Virus record (IMG/VR): IMGVR_UViG_3300031344_000002
Location: 124,001-188,000 of that record
From: a virus
DNA: 64,000 nucleotides
Reading direction: 5' to 3' (one strand)
The notes beneath the pieces are model-generated. The model was not told the origin of the DNA. It saw nothing but the letters and a program-made list of their open reading frames with translations, and ran no database searches. The translations under genes and the position numbers were made by a program. The number at the start of each line of letters is the position of its first letter. The stretch's first letter is position 1. Positions 8,386 through 17,058 of this stretch are shown one piece after another.

Positions 8386-9213
8386 ATGAGTCAATTATTT
8401 GATACTGTATTTAATCCAAGTAGCATTTATGAACCAAATATGCGTTTCATTAATGTAAAATCTGTTCTTATTTATCCTACATTGGAAGAACTTAAAAAAA
8501 ATAACAAACCTTTGTTTGATAGTTGGAGTAATTTGTCAAAAACCAAGTATGGCTTTGATATGAATGTTACTCATAGTATTGCTGGAACAATGACAGATGA
8601 AACTCCAATATGTGCACAAAAAATATATGAGGACAATGCACCAAACTATCCTGAATATAGTAGAATTATTGCTATAACATATGCAAAGGTATTTGTAGAA
8701 GATAATAAGCCGAAAAGTAATATAATGAATTTTTTTGGGGAAGAAGAACATCGCATACTTGAACAATTTATGGAAGTGTTATATCAATTATCAAGTGATG
8801 GCGTTCAGTCAACCCCAAAATATTTTCCGATGCTTTGTGGACATAATATTATAAATCATGATATTCCTTTTTTAATTAAAAGATTTATTATTAATAAAAA
8901 TAAATTTGAAATAAAAAAGGGATTGCCATTAATTTTAAAAAAGTGTTTAAGTGCAAAACCTTGGGAATCTGATATTGTTGATACTGTTAATGTTTGGAAA
9001 TTTAATGGTTATGATTATATATCATTAATGCTTATTGCTGATTTTATGGGTCTTAAAAAAACAGTAGATTTATTACCAAATAATGAATTATCGAAATATT
9101 ATTGGAATAATGTCAAAGAAAAACCAGAAGAAACACTTAAATTTATATTATTACAATCAGCAACACAAACAAATCTTGTCATTCACCTCATGAATGAATT
9201 GAGACGATTATAA
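8386..9213 (+). CDS. PolB-type 3'-5' exonuclease-like protein
   Basis: 275 residues. The centre reads LCGHNIINHDIPFLIKRFII, the Exo II block (NxxxxD) of DEDDy exonucleases related to the proofreading domain of family B DNA polymerases (DNA_pol_B_exo2 type). Downstream 'DIVDTVNVWKFNGYDYISLMLIADFMGL' matches the region before the Exo III block. Such stand-alone domains would trim 3' DNA ends in replication or repair. The N-terminal Exo I DxE is less clear, so catalytic competence is uncertain. Last + strand gene before a convergent junction. Confidence 0.6.
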   Translation: MSQLFDTVFNPSSIYEPNMRFINVKSVLIYPTLEELKKNNKPLFDSWSNLSKTKYGFDMNVTHSIAGTMTDETPICAQKIYEDNAPNYPEYSRIIAITYAKVFVEDNKPKSNIMNFFGEEEHRILEQFMEVLYQLSSDGVQSTPKYFPMLCGHNIINHDIPFLIKRFIINKNKFEIKKGLPLILKKCLSAKPWESDIVDTVNVWKFNGYDYISLMLIADFMGLKKTVDLLPNNELSKYYWNNVKEKPEETLKFILLQSATQTNLVIHLMNELRRL

Positions 9214-9398
9214 TAATATATTTTATTCACTGAATAGAAGTGGTTTTAATCGATTTTAAGTCATAATTTGTTTTTAATGTCTTCTCCCATATATTTTCAC
9301 AAACATCACCTAAATCCTATCTCAAAACTCTATTTTGATGGTAATTTGATTTGATATCTTATTTTAAGGACATATAAAATAATAATTTAAGAATTTAA
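9214..9398. other. Convergent intergenic region
   Basis: Separates the + strand exonuclease gene from the - strand block. AT-rich, with no ORF and no convincing terminator hairpin. Confidence 0.5.
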
Positions 9399-9698
9399 CT
9401 AATTAATCCATTTTAATACATCAATAAATTTTCCTTCAATATATGGTGCATCATAATAACTATCATATTCTTCTTCATCCATATAAGCACATTTTATTTT
9501 ATATACGCCATTGAGTAAATAATTAAACATATCAAACATAGTATTAAAGAAAATATATATTTTATTTTCATGATTGAAAATAAAAATAAAACTTTCTTTC
9601 CAATCATCATTATCTAATGAATGATTAATTATAACGCCTAGTGTTTTACTACCATCAGAGTATTGTTCTTCATGTGCTGATTTTAATTTTGTTTTCAT
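9399..9698 (-). CDS. Hypothetical protein
   Basis: 99 residues with a central Phe/Ile/Tyr-rich strand region (SFIFIFNHENKIYIFF) and an acidic Tyr-rich C-terminal part. Its start overlaps the end of the upstream transglycosylase gene by 29 nt, so the two are probably coupled. Unknown function; last gene of the - strand block. Confidence 0.6.
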   Translation of the reverse strand: MKTKLKSAHEEQYSDGSKTLGVIINHSLDNDDWKESFIFIFNHENKIYIFFNTMFDMFNYLLNGVYKIKCAYMDEEEYDSYYDAPYIEGKFIDVLKWIN

Positions 9699-10347
9699 TC
9701 TTTTTTATATTTGTGTAAAATTTATTATTTGAGTGTCTTCTTAAAATATAATCAATATAATCAATTGTTTCTTGAATTGGTGGAACACCACGAAATTTAA
9801 TTACTTTTTTAATACCTGCATTATAACATGCAAGTGTTAATTTCCATGAATATTTATCACTATAACCTTTTGTACGCCAATAATCATGCAAATCTTTTAA
9901 CATTGTTAATCCAATATATATATTTTTTCGATTATAATCCAAATTAAGTGCATTAATATTAAGGATTATAGAATATGCATCTTCTGTTTCTGGCATAAGT
10001 TGAAAAAAACCTTTTGCACCTACAGGTGAAATAATAGTATCAATAAATTTTGATTCTTGTGATATTAATCTAAAAACAGTTCTTATTGGTAATTTAAATT
10101 CAATTGATTTATTATAAATATATTCAATATAATTAGTATCAACATATTTTGGAATTTTAATTTCTGCTTGAAACTCAATTGTATCAATCATTTTACATAG
10201 TTTTTCCAATCTCATTTGTTGTTTGATTTGATTAAATTTTGTTTCATCATTAGCTCTATTATAAATCCCAAACATACTAATACTACCAATATTTGTGGCA
10301 TTCATACAAGTAAAAAGAATTATAATTATAAACAATATTTTTTTCAT
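9670..10347 (-). CDS. Lytic transglycosylase (SLT domain), secreted
   Basis: 225 residues. The N-terminus (MKKILFIIIILFTCMNA) is a signal peptide. The SLT fold spans about residues 75-200: catalytic Glu in ISQESKF, then PVGAKGFFQLMPET, then LACYNAG, the three standard SLT motifs. The enzyme cleaves the MurNAc-GlcNAc bond with 1,6-anhydro ring formation. The signal peptide suggests export to the periplasm, so it may help envelope passage, unlike the leaderless GH25 lysozyme at 4281. Confidence 0.85.
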   Translation of the reverse strand: MKKILFIIIILFTCMNATNIGSISMFGIYNRANDETKFNQIKQQMRLEKLCKMIDTIEFQAEIKIPKYVDTNYIEYIYNKSIEFKLPIRTVFRLISQESKFIDTIISPVGAKGFFQLMPETEDAYSIILNINALNLDYNRKNIYIGLTMLKDLHDYWRTKGYSDKYSWKLTLACYNAGIKKVIKFRGVPPIQETIDYIDYILRRHSNNKFYTNIKKNENKIKIST

Positions 10348-10432
10348 ATTTTAATTTTTAATAGTTCATGTTATTTTTTTGAAAATTAATTAGTTATTAA
10401 CTAAAAATTTTTAAATATTACCACAAATTAGT

Positions 10433-10479
10433 GGCATTTTTAAACTAAAATGCCTGAAAAATATTATTTTTTCAGGTAT
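10433..10479 (-). terminator. Hairpin pair in the gap downstream of the acetyltransferase-like gene
   Basis: CCTGAAAAA and TTTTTTCAGG form a strong stem (10450-10479). An overlapping alternative uses GGCATTTT with AAATGCC just beside it. Probably a terminator for the gene ending at 10610; the rest of the 262-nt gap (10348-10609) shows only AT-rich sequence and a reverse-strand AGTATTTATA at 10583-10592. Confidence 0.5.
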
Positions 10480-10609
10480 TGCTATATATATTGGAGAAAT
10501 TTGTCCTGTACTTTCAGTAGAATCGGCAAAATTGTATGTTCTTTTTAATTGTTTCAAATTTTAATTATTTAAATTTAGTAAATATAAATACTTAGACATT
10601 TTTAATTTA

Positions 10610-11344
10610 TCAACCAATTGATTTTACATATTTACGTTTCTCCAACATTCTTTCAATTGTTTTTTCTGGAGAATATATAAATAAATGAGAATTATTAATT
10701 CTATTAAAGCCACATTTATTAGCAATTGTAAATAACTTATATTCATTTATTTCAGTATCTTTTTTCTTGGTTAATTCATCAAGTGAATAGTATTTAAATG
10801 CTGGAACATTAATAATTTCAGTTAATTTAAGATTTTCTTTAACTTGAACTGATTTTCGATTATAATAATAATCAGCATCGATATAATTATTTTGAAATGG
10901 TTTAATTAATGCAATAATTGCAGTGTTTTTATAATAAAAATCTCTATAAATCATTTCAATGAATTCTTCAGTTATTCCACATTTCCGATAATCTTTACGT
11001 AAAATAAAAGAATGAATAAAAACAATTTTTTTGAAATCTTTTATTTCAATTTCTTTATCTTGAGCCATATCTATCAATTCAGAATAAGTATTTTCGACAA
11101 TACGTTCTGTAATTAATTTGTTTAAATTCGCACCAAATTTTATTCCTAATTCAATATCCCATACAGAGAATCCATATTCACCAATAATAAGTGGCGGTTT
11201 TTGATTAGCTATTCTAATTTCAGATACACATCCTTCATATTCAGTAATAATATTTTCATCATCATTTACAAGGTCAAAATTCTTACGATAACCTTGTGTT
11301 TTGAATGTGATATTACTCCATAATTTCAAATTTATATCATTCAT
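10610..11344 (-). CDS. Putative GNAT-like acetyltransferase
   Basis: 244 residues. The core 'IVFIHSFILRKDYRKCGITEEFIEMIYRDFYY' resembles GNAT motif A (beta4, then R-x-x-G/C-x-G acetyl-CoA loop, then helix), followed by a plausible beta5 segment IIALIKPFQNN. The loop has C-G-I instead of the usual G-x-G, so the assignment is tentative. The promoter TATATTTG lies 4 nt before the ATG, so the mRNA is probably leaderless. Confidence 0.45.
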   Translation of the reverse strand: MNDINLKLWSNITFKTQGYRKNFDLVNDDENIITEYEGCVSEIRIANQKPPLIIGEYGFSVWDIELGIKFGANLNKLITERIVENTYSELIDMAQDKEIEIKDFKKIVFIHSFILRKDYRKCGITEEFIEMIYRDFYYKNTAIIALIKPFQNNYIDADYYYNRKSVQVKENLKLTEIINVPAFKYYSLDELTKKKDTEINEYKLFTIANKCGFNRINNSHLFIYSPEKTIERMLEKRKYVKSIG

Positions 11345-11348
11345 TGTG

Positions 11349-11379
11349 CAAATATATGTAAAATTAATTTAATGTGCAA
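11349..11379 (-). promoter_or_regulatory. Host-type promoter of the acetyltransferase-like gene
   Basis: On the - strand TTG, 20 nt, TATATTTG, matching the Bacteroidota -33/-7 consensus. Only 4 nt separate TATATTTG from the ATG, so transcription should begin at or very near the start codon. Confidence 0.7.
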
Positions 11380-11381
11380 AT

Positions 11382-11816
11382 TCATTGTAATTCATTTGCC
11401 TTCCCCATTTTACCCAATAGGTCAACATAATAGTTCTTTATTTCATTGGTATGTAAATATTCTTTAGGTTCGAAATTCTCATCTATCCAGTCCATCCAAT
11501 AAAGTTGAATACCAAATCTTTGCATATCATTAATAAAATCATTAATAGTAATTGGTATTGATATTATGTATTTTATAGTATTTGAAACATTTTTATAAAT
11601 AATATAATGTTTTGGATAAAATTCGAGAATAATTTTATCATCATTCGTGAATTTATACCAATTCATCATGTTTTTACAATGCCAACCCTCAAAGAGTGTT
11701 TCACAAGATTTTTCATTAAATACCGGATATAACATATCAATAGTGAATGGAAGAGCGAGAAATTGTTTGAACTTCTCGCTCCCTGTTGTTTGTATGAATG
11801 GAACTACTTTTATCAT
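11382..11816 (-). CDS. Hypothetical protein
   Basis: 144 residues with several Trp/Tyr (FEGWHCKNMMNWYKF; LYWMDWIDENF), probably a globular alpha/beta protein. It lies 6 nt after the lipoprotein gene stop on the same strand, so co-transcribed with it. No family recognised. Confidence 0.65.
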   Translation of the reverse strand: MIKVVPFIQTTGSEKFKQFLALPFTIDMLYPVFNEKSCETLFEGWHCKNMMNWYKFTNDDKIILEFYPKHYIIYKNVSNTIKYIISIPITINDFINDMQRFGIQLYWMDWIDENFEPKEYLHTNEIKNYYVDLLGKMGKANELQ

Positions 11817-11822
11817 GTTATT

Positions 11823-12596
11823 TTATTTTGAATAATGTTGCCAAATATCATACGTTCCATCATTATTTGGTGTAAAACGCCAAGTTTTCCAAGAATAATC
11901 TTCATCATGTCCATTATCACTGATAAATATCAATAATCGTATTTCTATATTACCATTATCTAATTTTTTTACGTATCCATTGCTAACACCATTTTTAACA
12001 TAAAGTAGGTCTTTAAGGTCATCTCTATTTAAATATGTATAGCTATATGATGCTACACCATCAGAAGTACAACCATAATAATCAGTTTGAATGGCATTTG
12101 ATGCAACATTCCATTTACCGTTATCATAACGAAGTAAATAAAGATTTCTTTCTATTTTTTCTCCATAATGTAAAACAGGAAAATTCCGAAAATTAAGTGT
12201 ATCTGCATATGAAATCAAATATAATTTACCATTTTCACCATAAAATGAATATGTTCTTGTTTTTAAATATTCATTTAAATCTCCACCCTTTTGAGCACAC
12301 CAAATACGAGATTTATCAACATCAACAAATGATGTGTTCGTTCCAAATTGACATATTTGCGACCCAACATGTTCTTTGTGACCAAAGAAATTGGAAGCCT
12401 TAGCGATACTGTCAGCTATAGCTTGAGCTTTAGCTGTAGAATCTGCAATACGCTGATTTTCTGCTTGAACTTTAGCAAGAGAGTCAGCCATTTTGGTAGA
12501 GTCAGCAATTCTTTGTGCTTCAAGTTCTTCAGCACTTGGTTCACATGCAGTGATTATTAAACCTGCAATAACGAATAATAATAATAACTTTTTCAT
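11823..12596 (-). CDS. Secreted lipoprotein with coiled coil
   Basis: 257 residues. The signal sequence ends in a lipobox (LIITAC, Cys18), so it should be lipidated in the host envelope. Residues 23-70 repeat 'RIADSTAKAQA'-like heptads, a coiled coil resembling Lpp-type or periplasmic spacer helices. The C-terminal 180 residues are beta-rich and Tyr/Asn-rich. It has its own phage-type promoter at 12622-12650. A surface-exclusion or host-envelope role is possible but not shown by sequence. Confidence 0.75.
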   Translation of the reverse strand: MKKLLLLFVIAGLIITACEPSAEELEAQRIADSTKMADSLAKVQAENQRIADSTAKAQAIADSIAKASNFFGHKEHVGSQICQFGTNTSFVDVDKSRIWCAQKGGDLNEYLKTRTYSFYGENGKLYLISYADTLNFRNFPVLHYGEKIERNLYLLRYDNGKWNVASNAIQTDYYGCTSDGVASYSYTYLNRDDLKDLLYVKNGVSNGYVKKLDNGNIEIRLLIFISDNGHDEDYSWKTWRFTPNNDGTYDIWQHYSK

Positions 12597-12621
12597 TTGT
12601 TTTATTTTTTCTTTACTTGAT

Positions 12622-12650
12622 TATACGGAAAACAAGTAAAAATGTTGCAA
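12622..12650 (-). promoter_or_regulatory. Phage-type promoter motif, reverse-strand copy
   Basis: On the - strand TTGCAACA, 13 nt, TCCGTATA: the same layout as seven other copies (TTGTAACA, 13 nt, TTCGTA). It lies 26 nt before the lipoprotein ATG and immediately after the preceding terminator, which supports a promoter role. Confidence 0.7.
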
Positions 12651-12679
12651 AAAACACGTATTTTTTGTACGTGTTTTTA
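12649..12679 (-). terminator. Rho-independent terminator of the seven-gene - strand operon
   Basis: AAAAACACGTA and TACGTGTTTTT form an 11-bp stem with a T-rich loop, just downstream (leftward) of the gene ending at 12699. Confidence 0.8.
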
Positions 12680-12698
12680 TTTTTAGATAAAATATGTG

Positions 12699-12914
12699 TT
12701 ATTTTAATTCATATTCACCGACTACTAATACCATAAGATTGGTTGGCTTTTTTTTATCTTTCATTTCGGTTTTCATCACCGCATCAACATAATAATCAGA
12801 AAAAATTTCTCCAACATTTAACCATGTCCTGTCATTTATTTCAAAGAGTACTGCTTCAGTATCGGCATTAATAAATTTAACAGTTAGTCTTGGTGTTTCT
12901 TTTGTGTATTTCAT
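12699..12914 (-). CDS. Hypothetical small protein
   Basis: 71 residues, mixed alpha/beta, basic middle (KTEMKDKKKPT). Last gene of the operon that begins at 16831; followed by a terminator. No family recognised. Confidence 0.6.
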   Translation of the reverse strand: MKYTKETPRLTVKFINADTEAVLFEINDRTWLNVGEIFSDYYVDAVMKTEMKDKKKPTNLMVLVVGEYELK

Positions 12915-12936
12915 AATTATAATTAATTAATAATGT

Positions 12937-13464
12937 TTATGGTAATTTAATATTAAATTTATTCGATAAATATAATAATGCTTCTGCATTACCTTTACAG
13001 TCATCTAAGGGAAAATGCGAGTGATGTGTTATTCGATGTTTTTTCCATTTATACCACATATCATGTTCTGCTCCACAAAATAAATCACCAATCCTTCTTG
13101 AAGAATAGCCAAATGGATTACTACCATAAAATTTATGAAAATAATAATTAAGACATACACCAAAATCATATCCATTATTATCTGAAATACCAATGGGTTG
13201 ACCATTTACATTTTCTTTCAACCAATCCGCAAATCTTTTCATTACTATTTCTGGCTCATCAAATTTAAGATGTTCTTCACGACTAAAACCACTAATAGCT
13301 AATGCTTCGGGATTCCATTTATCAGAAATTGGTCGCATTTGTCCATAAAATGTTTTGGAAAGTGATGGTTCGACAATAATTGCAGCAAAACAAACTATTG
13401 AATAATCCGGCATATAACCGCCATCGCTCTCACAATCCACACATATTAGTCTATTTTTACTCAT
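12937..13464 (-). CDS. DEDDh-family 3'-5' exonuclease
   Basis: 175 residues. Exo I is CVDCESDGG (Asp10, Glu12). The centre has NGQPIGISDNNGYDFGVCLNY, a plausible Exo II Asp. Near the C-terminus HFPLDDCKGNAEALLYL has the H-x4-D of Exo III, typical of RNase T/DnaQ-like DEDDh enzymes. Likely trims 3' ends of DNA or RNA with two metal ions. The start overlaps the upstream 81-residue ORF stop by 4 nt. The second exonuclease of the window, from a different branch than the one at 8386. Confidence 0.72.
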   Translation of the reverse strand: MSKNRLICVDCESDGGYMPDYSIVCFAAIIVEPSLSKTFYGQMRPISDKWNPEALAISGFSREEHLKFDEPEIVMKRFADWLKENVNGQPIGISDNNGYDFGVCLNYYFHKFYGSNPFGYSSRRIGDLFCGAEHDMWYKWKKHRITHHSHFPLDDCKGNAEALLYLSNKFNIKLP

Positions 13465-13706
13465 ACTTTTAATGCCATTTTTTGTAAATTTGATTTAAAT
13501 GCTTGTCTTGCAAAAATAAATAAAAATATTTCATAAAATGTATGCATTAATGCAAAACCATAATGAAATATTGTTATAAGTAAGGCAACAATTAAACCAA
13601 AGGTTAATTTATATAACCAGCCATTAAAACGATTAAATAATACTACAATTCGTTTCCAATGAATTTTTTCTTTTTTCCAAAGTATTATAAATAAATTTGT
13701 TTTCAT
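13461..13706 (-). CDS. Small membrane protein
   Basis: 81 residues. A hydrophobic helix at about 31-50 (TFGLIVALLITIFHYGFAL) and a second aromatic-rich helix at 55-70, with a basic N-terminus (LWKKEKIHWKR). It overlaps the exonuclease start by 4 nt. Unknown. Confidence 0.6.
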   Translation of the reverse strand: MKTNLFIILWKKEKIHWKRIVVLFNRFNGWLYKLTFGLIVALLITIFHYGFALMHTFYEIFLFIFARQAFKSNLQKMALKV

Positions 13707-13708
13707 AA

Positions 13709-14344
13709 TTAGAATGGTATTTTACGAATTAATGAATCTGGTATTAATTTATATTCTTTTGGCGGAATATAAAGAATTGTAATTGTTTTAATGCTTGGTA
13801 AACTAAAACCAACGAGCCAACTACTTTTACTTTTTGGTATATCATATATTAATTTTTTCTCGCATCGATATGCAATAGTATCTGATTGACTTGGCGCAAT
13901 GTATACTTCGTTCCATTTATCATAATCTTGTTGATATGACTTACAAAAAGTTCCAACATGAAAATTTTTTAATTTTACATCGTTGGTGTCATTAGTATAA
14001 AACAAAATTGTGATAGGAAATTGTTTATGCAACGTATCTTTTCTTTTAAAGAATTCTGTTGCATTATGATTTTCATAATAATTAAATCCTAAAACAACAT
14101 GACTTTTATGATAATCTTTAAAAAGACTTTTTTGCGTAAAAAATGTATGTAATGGACTTGTGGTAATAATTTCAGTTCTGGTTTGTAAACTTCCACGAAC
14201 TATGAAATTAGTTACAAGTGTAGCAACAAATGCTACACCACAAATAATTAAAAGTACTAAATATCTATTTTCCCAAAATTTGTTTTTGAAAAAACAAAGC
14301 GAAATTATTGATGTGATTATAGCTGATAATATAAACGTTAACAT
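13709..14344 (-). CDS. Membrane-anchored hypothetical protein
   Basis: 211 residues with two hydrophobic helices at the N-terminus (about 2-20 and 28-48), then a soluble, beta-rich 150-residue domain. The topology suggests a membrane-anchored periplasmic or cytosolic domain. It lies between two other membrane-protein genes of the operon. No family recognised. Confidence 0.65.
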   Translation of the reverse strand: MLTFILSAIITSIISLCFFKNKFWENRYLVLLIICGVAFVATLVTNFIVRGSLQTRTEIITTSPLHTFFTQKSLFKDYHKSHVVLGFNYYENHNATEFFKRKDTLHKQFPITILFYTNDTNDVKLKNFHVGTFCKSYQQDYDKWNEVYIAPSQSDTIAYRCEKKLIYDIPKSKSSWLVGFSLPSIKTITILYIPPKEYKLIPDSLIRKIPF

Positions 14345-14373
14345 AATTTTAAGTTTTAAGTGTTAAAAAATTT

Positions 14374-15771
14374 TTACTTTTCTTCTTCAGTATCAACCCA
14401 TTCAATTCCGGGACAATAATCACTATAACTTGCATTGAAGTATTCACCAAATACCCCACTACTATTTTTGAGACCACTACCAAATGCTTTGAATATCTTC
14501 CAAATAAGGATACCTAATGGTGCAAGTATAAGTTTAAACATAAAACTATAGAATATAATTTTAATTGGTATACATATTACATAAAAAAATCCGTATGCAA
14601 ATCCAAGTACAATATATTTCACAGGATACCAAATTAAATAAATTAATGGTTCAACATACCAAACCTTTTTACCAATTTGATATTTATTAACTATATTTTG
14701 TAACCAACCGCTAATAAGCACATATAGTACATAAAAAATACCAATAATAATTGCAACACAACCAATAAATGCAAAAATCGCCCAATTTGCAATACACCAA
14801 TCAGTAACTACAATTATACAATATACTAATCCATTAACCCCAAAATAAGATACTGCAAGTAGGAATAAAGTAACAATGCCACCAACAAATTGTTTAGTTC
14901 TTTTAATAATGTTTTTTAAATTAGCTGGATTAAAAGTAAATGCGTTAGAAATTGAAGCAAAGATTTTCTCAAAACCATCATTAATTGGTTTCATTTTAGC
15001 ATCCCATTTAGCTTTTCTTTCTGCTTGAAGACGTTTACGTTCAAAATATTTACGTTTATTTTCTTCTTCTCTTTTTTGTGCTTCTTCTCTAATAAATTGA
15101 TGAGATTTTGCTAATTCTTCACGCCATTCTTCCCATTTTATTGTAAGTTCTTTTTTCTTTTTTTGATATTCTTCTGGATTTATTTTACCATCAAGATGAT
15201 ATTTTTCAAGCAAGAAATAATCTAAGAAATTCTCATCAGATTTGTTAAAATATATCTTTGCTGTTATTGGCATTTTTTTATTGCTATACCAATATATGTC
15301 CCATACTTGTCGTTCATCGACATTCATTATCCAATCATCAGTAAGTTTTTTTAGTCCCCAAACTAATGCTTTAGGAATTAATAAAAATATGAATTTAATT
15401 AAATATCCAAGCAATACAAATATTACCACAAATAGTGAAAACAGTAATAACCAGAAATAAGGACAACCATTTTGCATTGTTTTAGGTGTTGGTGCATTAC
15501 TGCGAAGTATGAATTTAATCAAACGATAATGCCATGATTTCATACTAACTCGCATAAGTTTAGGTTTTTCAGATAAAGTGATAAATTGTGCATCGCTTTC
15601 TTTTAAAGATACTTTCTCATCGATGGCAATATTACCATTATCAATTTCAACGACTTTTATGTAATAGCCATCAATACCATTTTTATAGAGAAATCCTCTA
15701 TAATGAGAAATAGTTGATTGATTATATTCAACCACTTTGTTCAACAATAATTCTAATTTTTCGTTTTTCAT
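14374..15771 (-). CDS. Multi-pass membrane protein with basic coiled coil
   Basis: 465 residues. Soluble N-terminus (about 1-100), one or two transmembrane helices (about 105-145), then a highly charged helix rich in Arg, Lys and Glu (about 205-265: REEAQKREEENKRKYFERKR). At least four further transmembrane helices follow (about 300-420), and the tail is acidic. It abuts the HAD gene by 1 nt. It may form a membrane complex with its small membrane neighbours, but there is no family match I can name. Confidence 0.65.
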   Translation of the reverse strand: MKNEKLELLLNKVVEYNQSTISHYRGFLYKNGIDGYYIKVVEIDNGNIAIDEKVSLKESDAQFITLSEKPKLMRVSMKSWHYRLIKFILRSNAPTPKTMQNGCPYFWLLLFSLFVVIFVLLGYLIKFIFLLIPKALVWGLKKLTDDWIMNVDERQVWDIYWYSNKKMPITAKIYFNKSDENFLDYFLLEKYHLDGKINPEEYQKKKKELTIKWEEWREELAKSHQFIREEAQKREEENKRKYFERKRLQAERKAKWDAKMKPINDGFEKIFASISNAFTFNPANLKNIIKRTKQFVGGIVTLFLLAVSYFGVNGLVYCIIVVTDWCIANWAIFAFIGCVAIIIGIFYVLYVLISGWLQNIVNKYQIGKKVWYVEPLIYLIWYPVKYIVLGFAYGFFYVICIPIKIIFYSFMFKLILAPLGILIWKIFKAFGSGLKNSSGVFGEYFNASYSDYCPGIEWVDTEEEK

Positions 15772-15772
15772 T

Positions 15773-16270
15773 TTATAATAAATTAATTAATTTAAAAATC
15801 TTATCTTTTATTCCGCTTTGTTTAATACCTTCGTTCGCTATTGGTGTTCTAATGAAATTATTAGGAAGCCATTTTGATAAATCAAGGTCATCAATTGCAA
15901 TAAATTTTTTAATATTATGGTCTTCAACATATTTTAATATTTCATTTGCACGACATTCTTCTAATTTGGCTAAATTGAAATATTTTATCCCCCATAATTG
16001 TGGGGTGACATCAAAAATTTTTGCATTAACCATATTTATTTCAAAAATGCGATTAAGTTGTTCAATAGTATAACTATCTTTCCAATCACTTGACAATACA
16101 ATAACTGGTTTTACTTTTTCAATAATTTGATTAAATACTTTTACGCATTTTTCATCAAATTTATAACGATGATATTCTGAATTCCATTTATCTTTATTAG
16201 TAAAATATTGTTCAGTAACACACAGAACTCCATCAATATCCGTAAACAAAATAATTGAATCATCATTCAT
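15773..16270 (-). CDS. HAD-family phosphatase-like protein ('Swiss army knife' RNA-repair HAD type)
   Basis: 165 residues. Motif I is LFTDIDGVLCVTE (DxDG), motif II is VIVLSSDW, and KFIAIDDLDLSKWLPNNFIRT supplies the C-terminal Asp pair of motif IV. The compact shape and the 'P-Q-L-W-G..' centre resemble the HAD domain found in multi-domain RNA-repair proteins. The likely reaction is phosphate hydrolysis, perhaps end-healing of RNA. A second HAD of the same type is at 21507. It lies in an operon with the HD protein upstream. Confidence 0.65.
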   Translation of the reverse strand: MNDDSIILFTDIDGVLCVTEQYFTNKDKWNSEYHRYKFDEKCVKVFNQIIEKVKPVIVLSSDWKDSYTIEQLNRIFEINMVNAKIFDVTPQLWGIKYFNLAKLEECRANEILKYVEDHNIKKFIAIDDLDLSKWLPNNFIRTPIANEGIKQSGIKDKIFKLINLL

Positions 16271-16282
16271 TATTATAATTAT

Positions 16283-16831
16283 TTATTTATTTATATCATG
16301 TATATAATCCAATATTACCCAAAGTTTTTCAACTTCATCCATATTAAGATTATCTTTATACCAAGTTAATGCTTTTTTAAATATTGGTTTGCGATATTTA
16401 TATTCTTCAACATATTTTTTATACATCGAACTACCATGTTCTTTACTATATTGAGCATTGGCATAAATATCACACATTTTAAGAATTATTGCACGATAAT
16501 CTTTTACAGTTTTGGGCATTGTAAGTAAGTGTCGCATTAAACGATTTTCTGCAGGAACATCAGTAACTGCTAAAACAATATCGGCAACATCTTTACCACA
16601 AACTTCACAAATATTATTATATGTTAATTTTGCATCTTCAATACCATCATGAAGGAAAATTGCACCAATGGTTGGTTCAATATCTAATTTATTTTTATAT
16701 ATTAATACATGAGAATTAAATATGTCTTTCACCATATTAATATGAATAAAATAATTTCCACCATTATATTCACAATTAGCATCGTTATAAATTTTTTGTG
16801 CAAATCCTTTTATTTTTTCTAAATTTATCAT
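16283..16831 (-). CDS. HD-domain (p)ppGpp hydrolase-like (SpoT/Mesh1-type) protein
   Basis: About 182 residues from the ATG at 16831 (MINLEKIKG); a longer TTG form would run through the promoter. Features of the RelA/SpoT hydrolase fold: NYFIHINMV (first His), AIFLHDGIED (HD pair followed by ED), VTDVPAENRLMRH, and ILKMCDIYANA (the final metal Asp). Single-domain proteins of this type (Mesh1-like) hydrolyse (p)ppGpp, or NADPH in animals. A phage enzyme would dampen the host stringent response. Substrate is inferred. First gene of the - strand operon. Confidence 0.6.
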   Translation of the reverse strand: MINLEKIKGFAQKIYNDANCEYNGGNYFIHINMVKDIFNSHVLIYKNKLDIEPTIGAIFLHDGIEDAKLTYNNICEVCGKDVADIVLAVTDVPAENRLMRHLLTMPKTVKDYRAIILKMCDIYANAQYSKEHGSSMYKKYVEEYKYRKPIFKKALTWYKDNLNMDEVEKLWVILDYIHDINK

Positions 16832-16835
16832 GATG

Positions 16836-16843
16836 CAAAGATA
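16836..16843 (-). promoter_or_regulatory. Host-type -7 element before the HD gene
   Basis: TATCTTTG on the - strand, exactly 4 nt before the ATG, the same spacing as at 11349-11356. A good -33 TTG at the usual distance is not seen, so weaker than the other copies. Confidence 0.4.
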
Positions 16844-16919
16844 AAACAAAATAATTAATATAAAAATTTTAAAGCAATATTATTATAAAAAATATTAATA
16901 ATTATTAACACCAATGTGT

Positions 16920-16951
16920 GAATTATGTAATTTTTTATCGGAATTATGTAA
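16920..16951. repeat. Direct repeat GAATTATGTAA in a divergent promoter region
   Basis: Two identical 11-mers (16920-16930 and 16941-16951) start 21 bp apart, two helical turns, in the 227-nt gap between the divergent HD gene and the envelope cassette. An operator-like arrangement; no regulator is known. Confidence 0.3.
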
Positions 16952-17058
16952 CATTTATTTAAAACAGTTTTCTATTTATGATATATGATGTAATCATACT
17001 TATTCAACATTTACGTCTCTGTTAATTACACATAATAAATTAAGAACGAACATTAAAT

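Noticed and set aside
13461-15771. Type VII or other secretion operon from the membrane-protein cluster
   Set aside because: No ATPase or recognisable secretion component among them.
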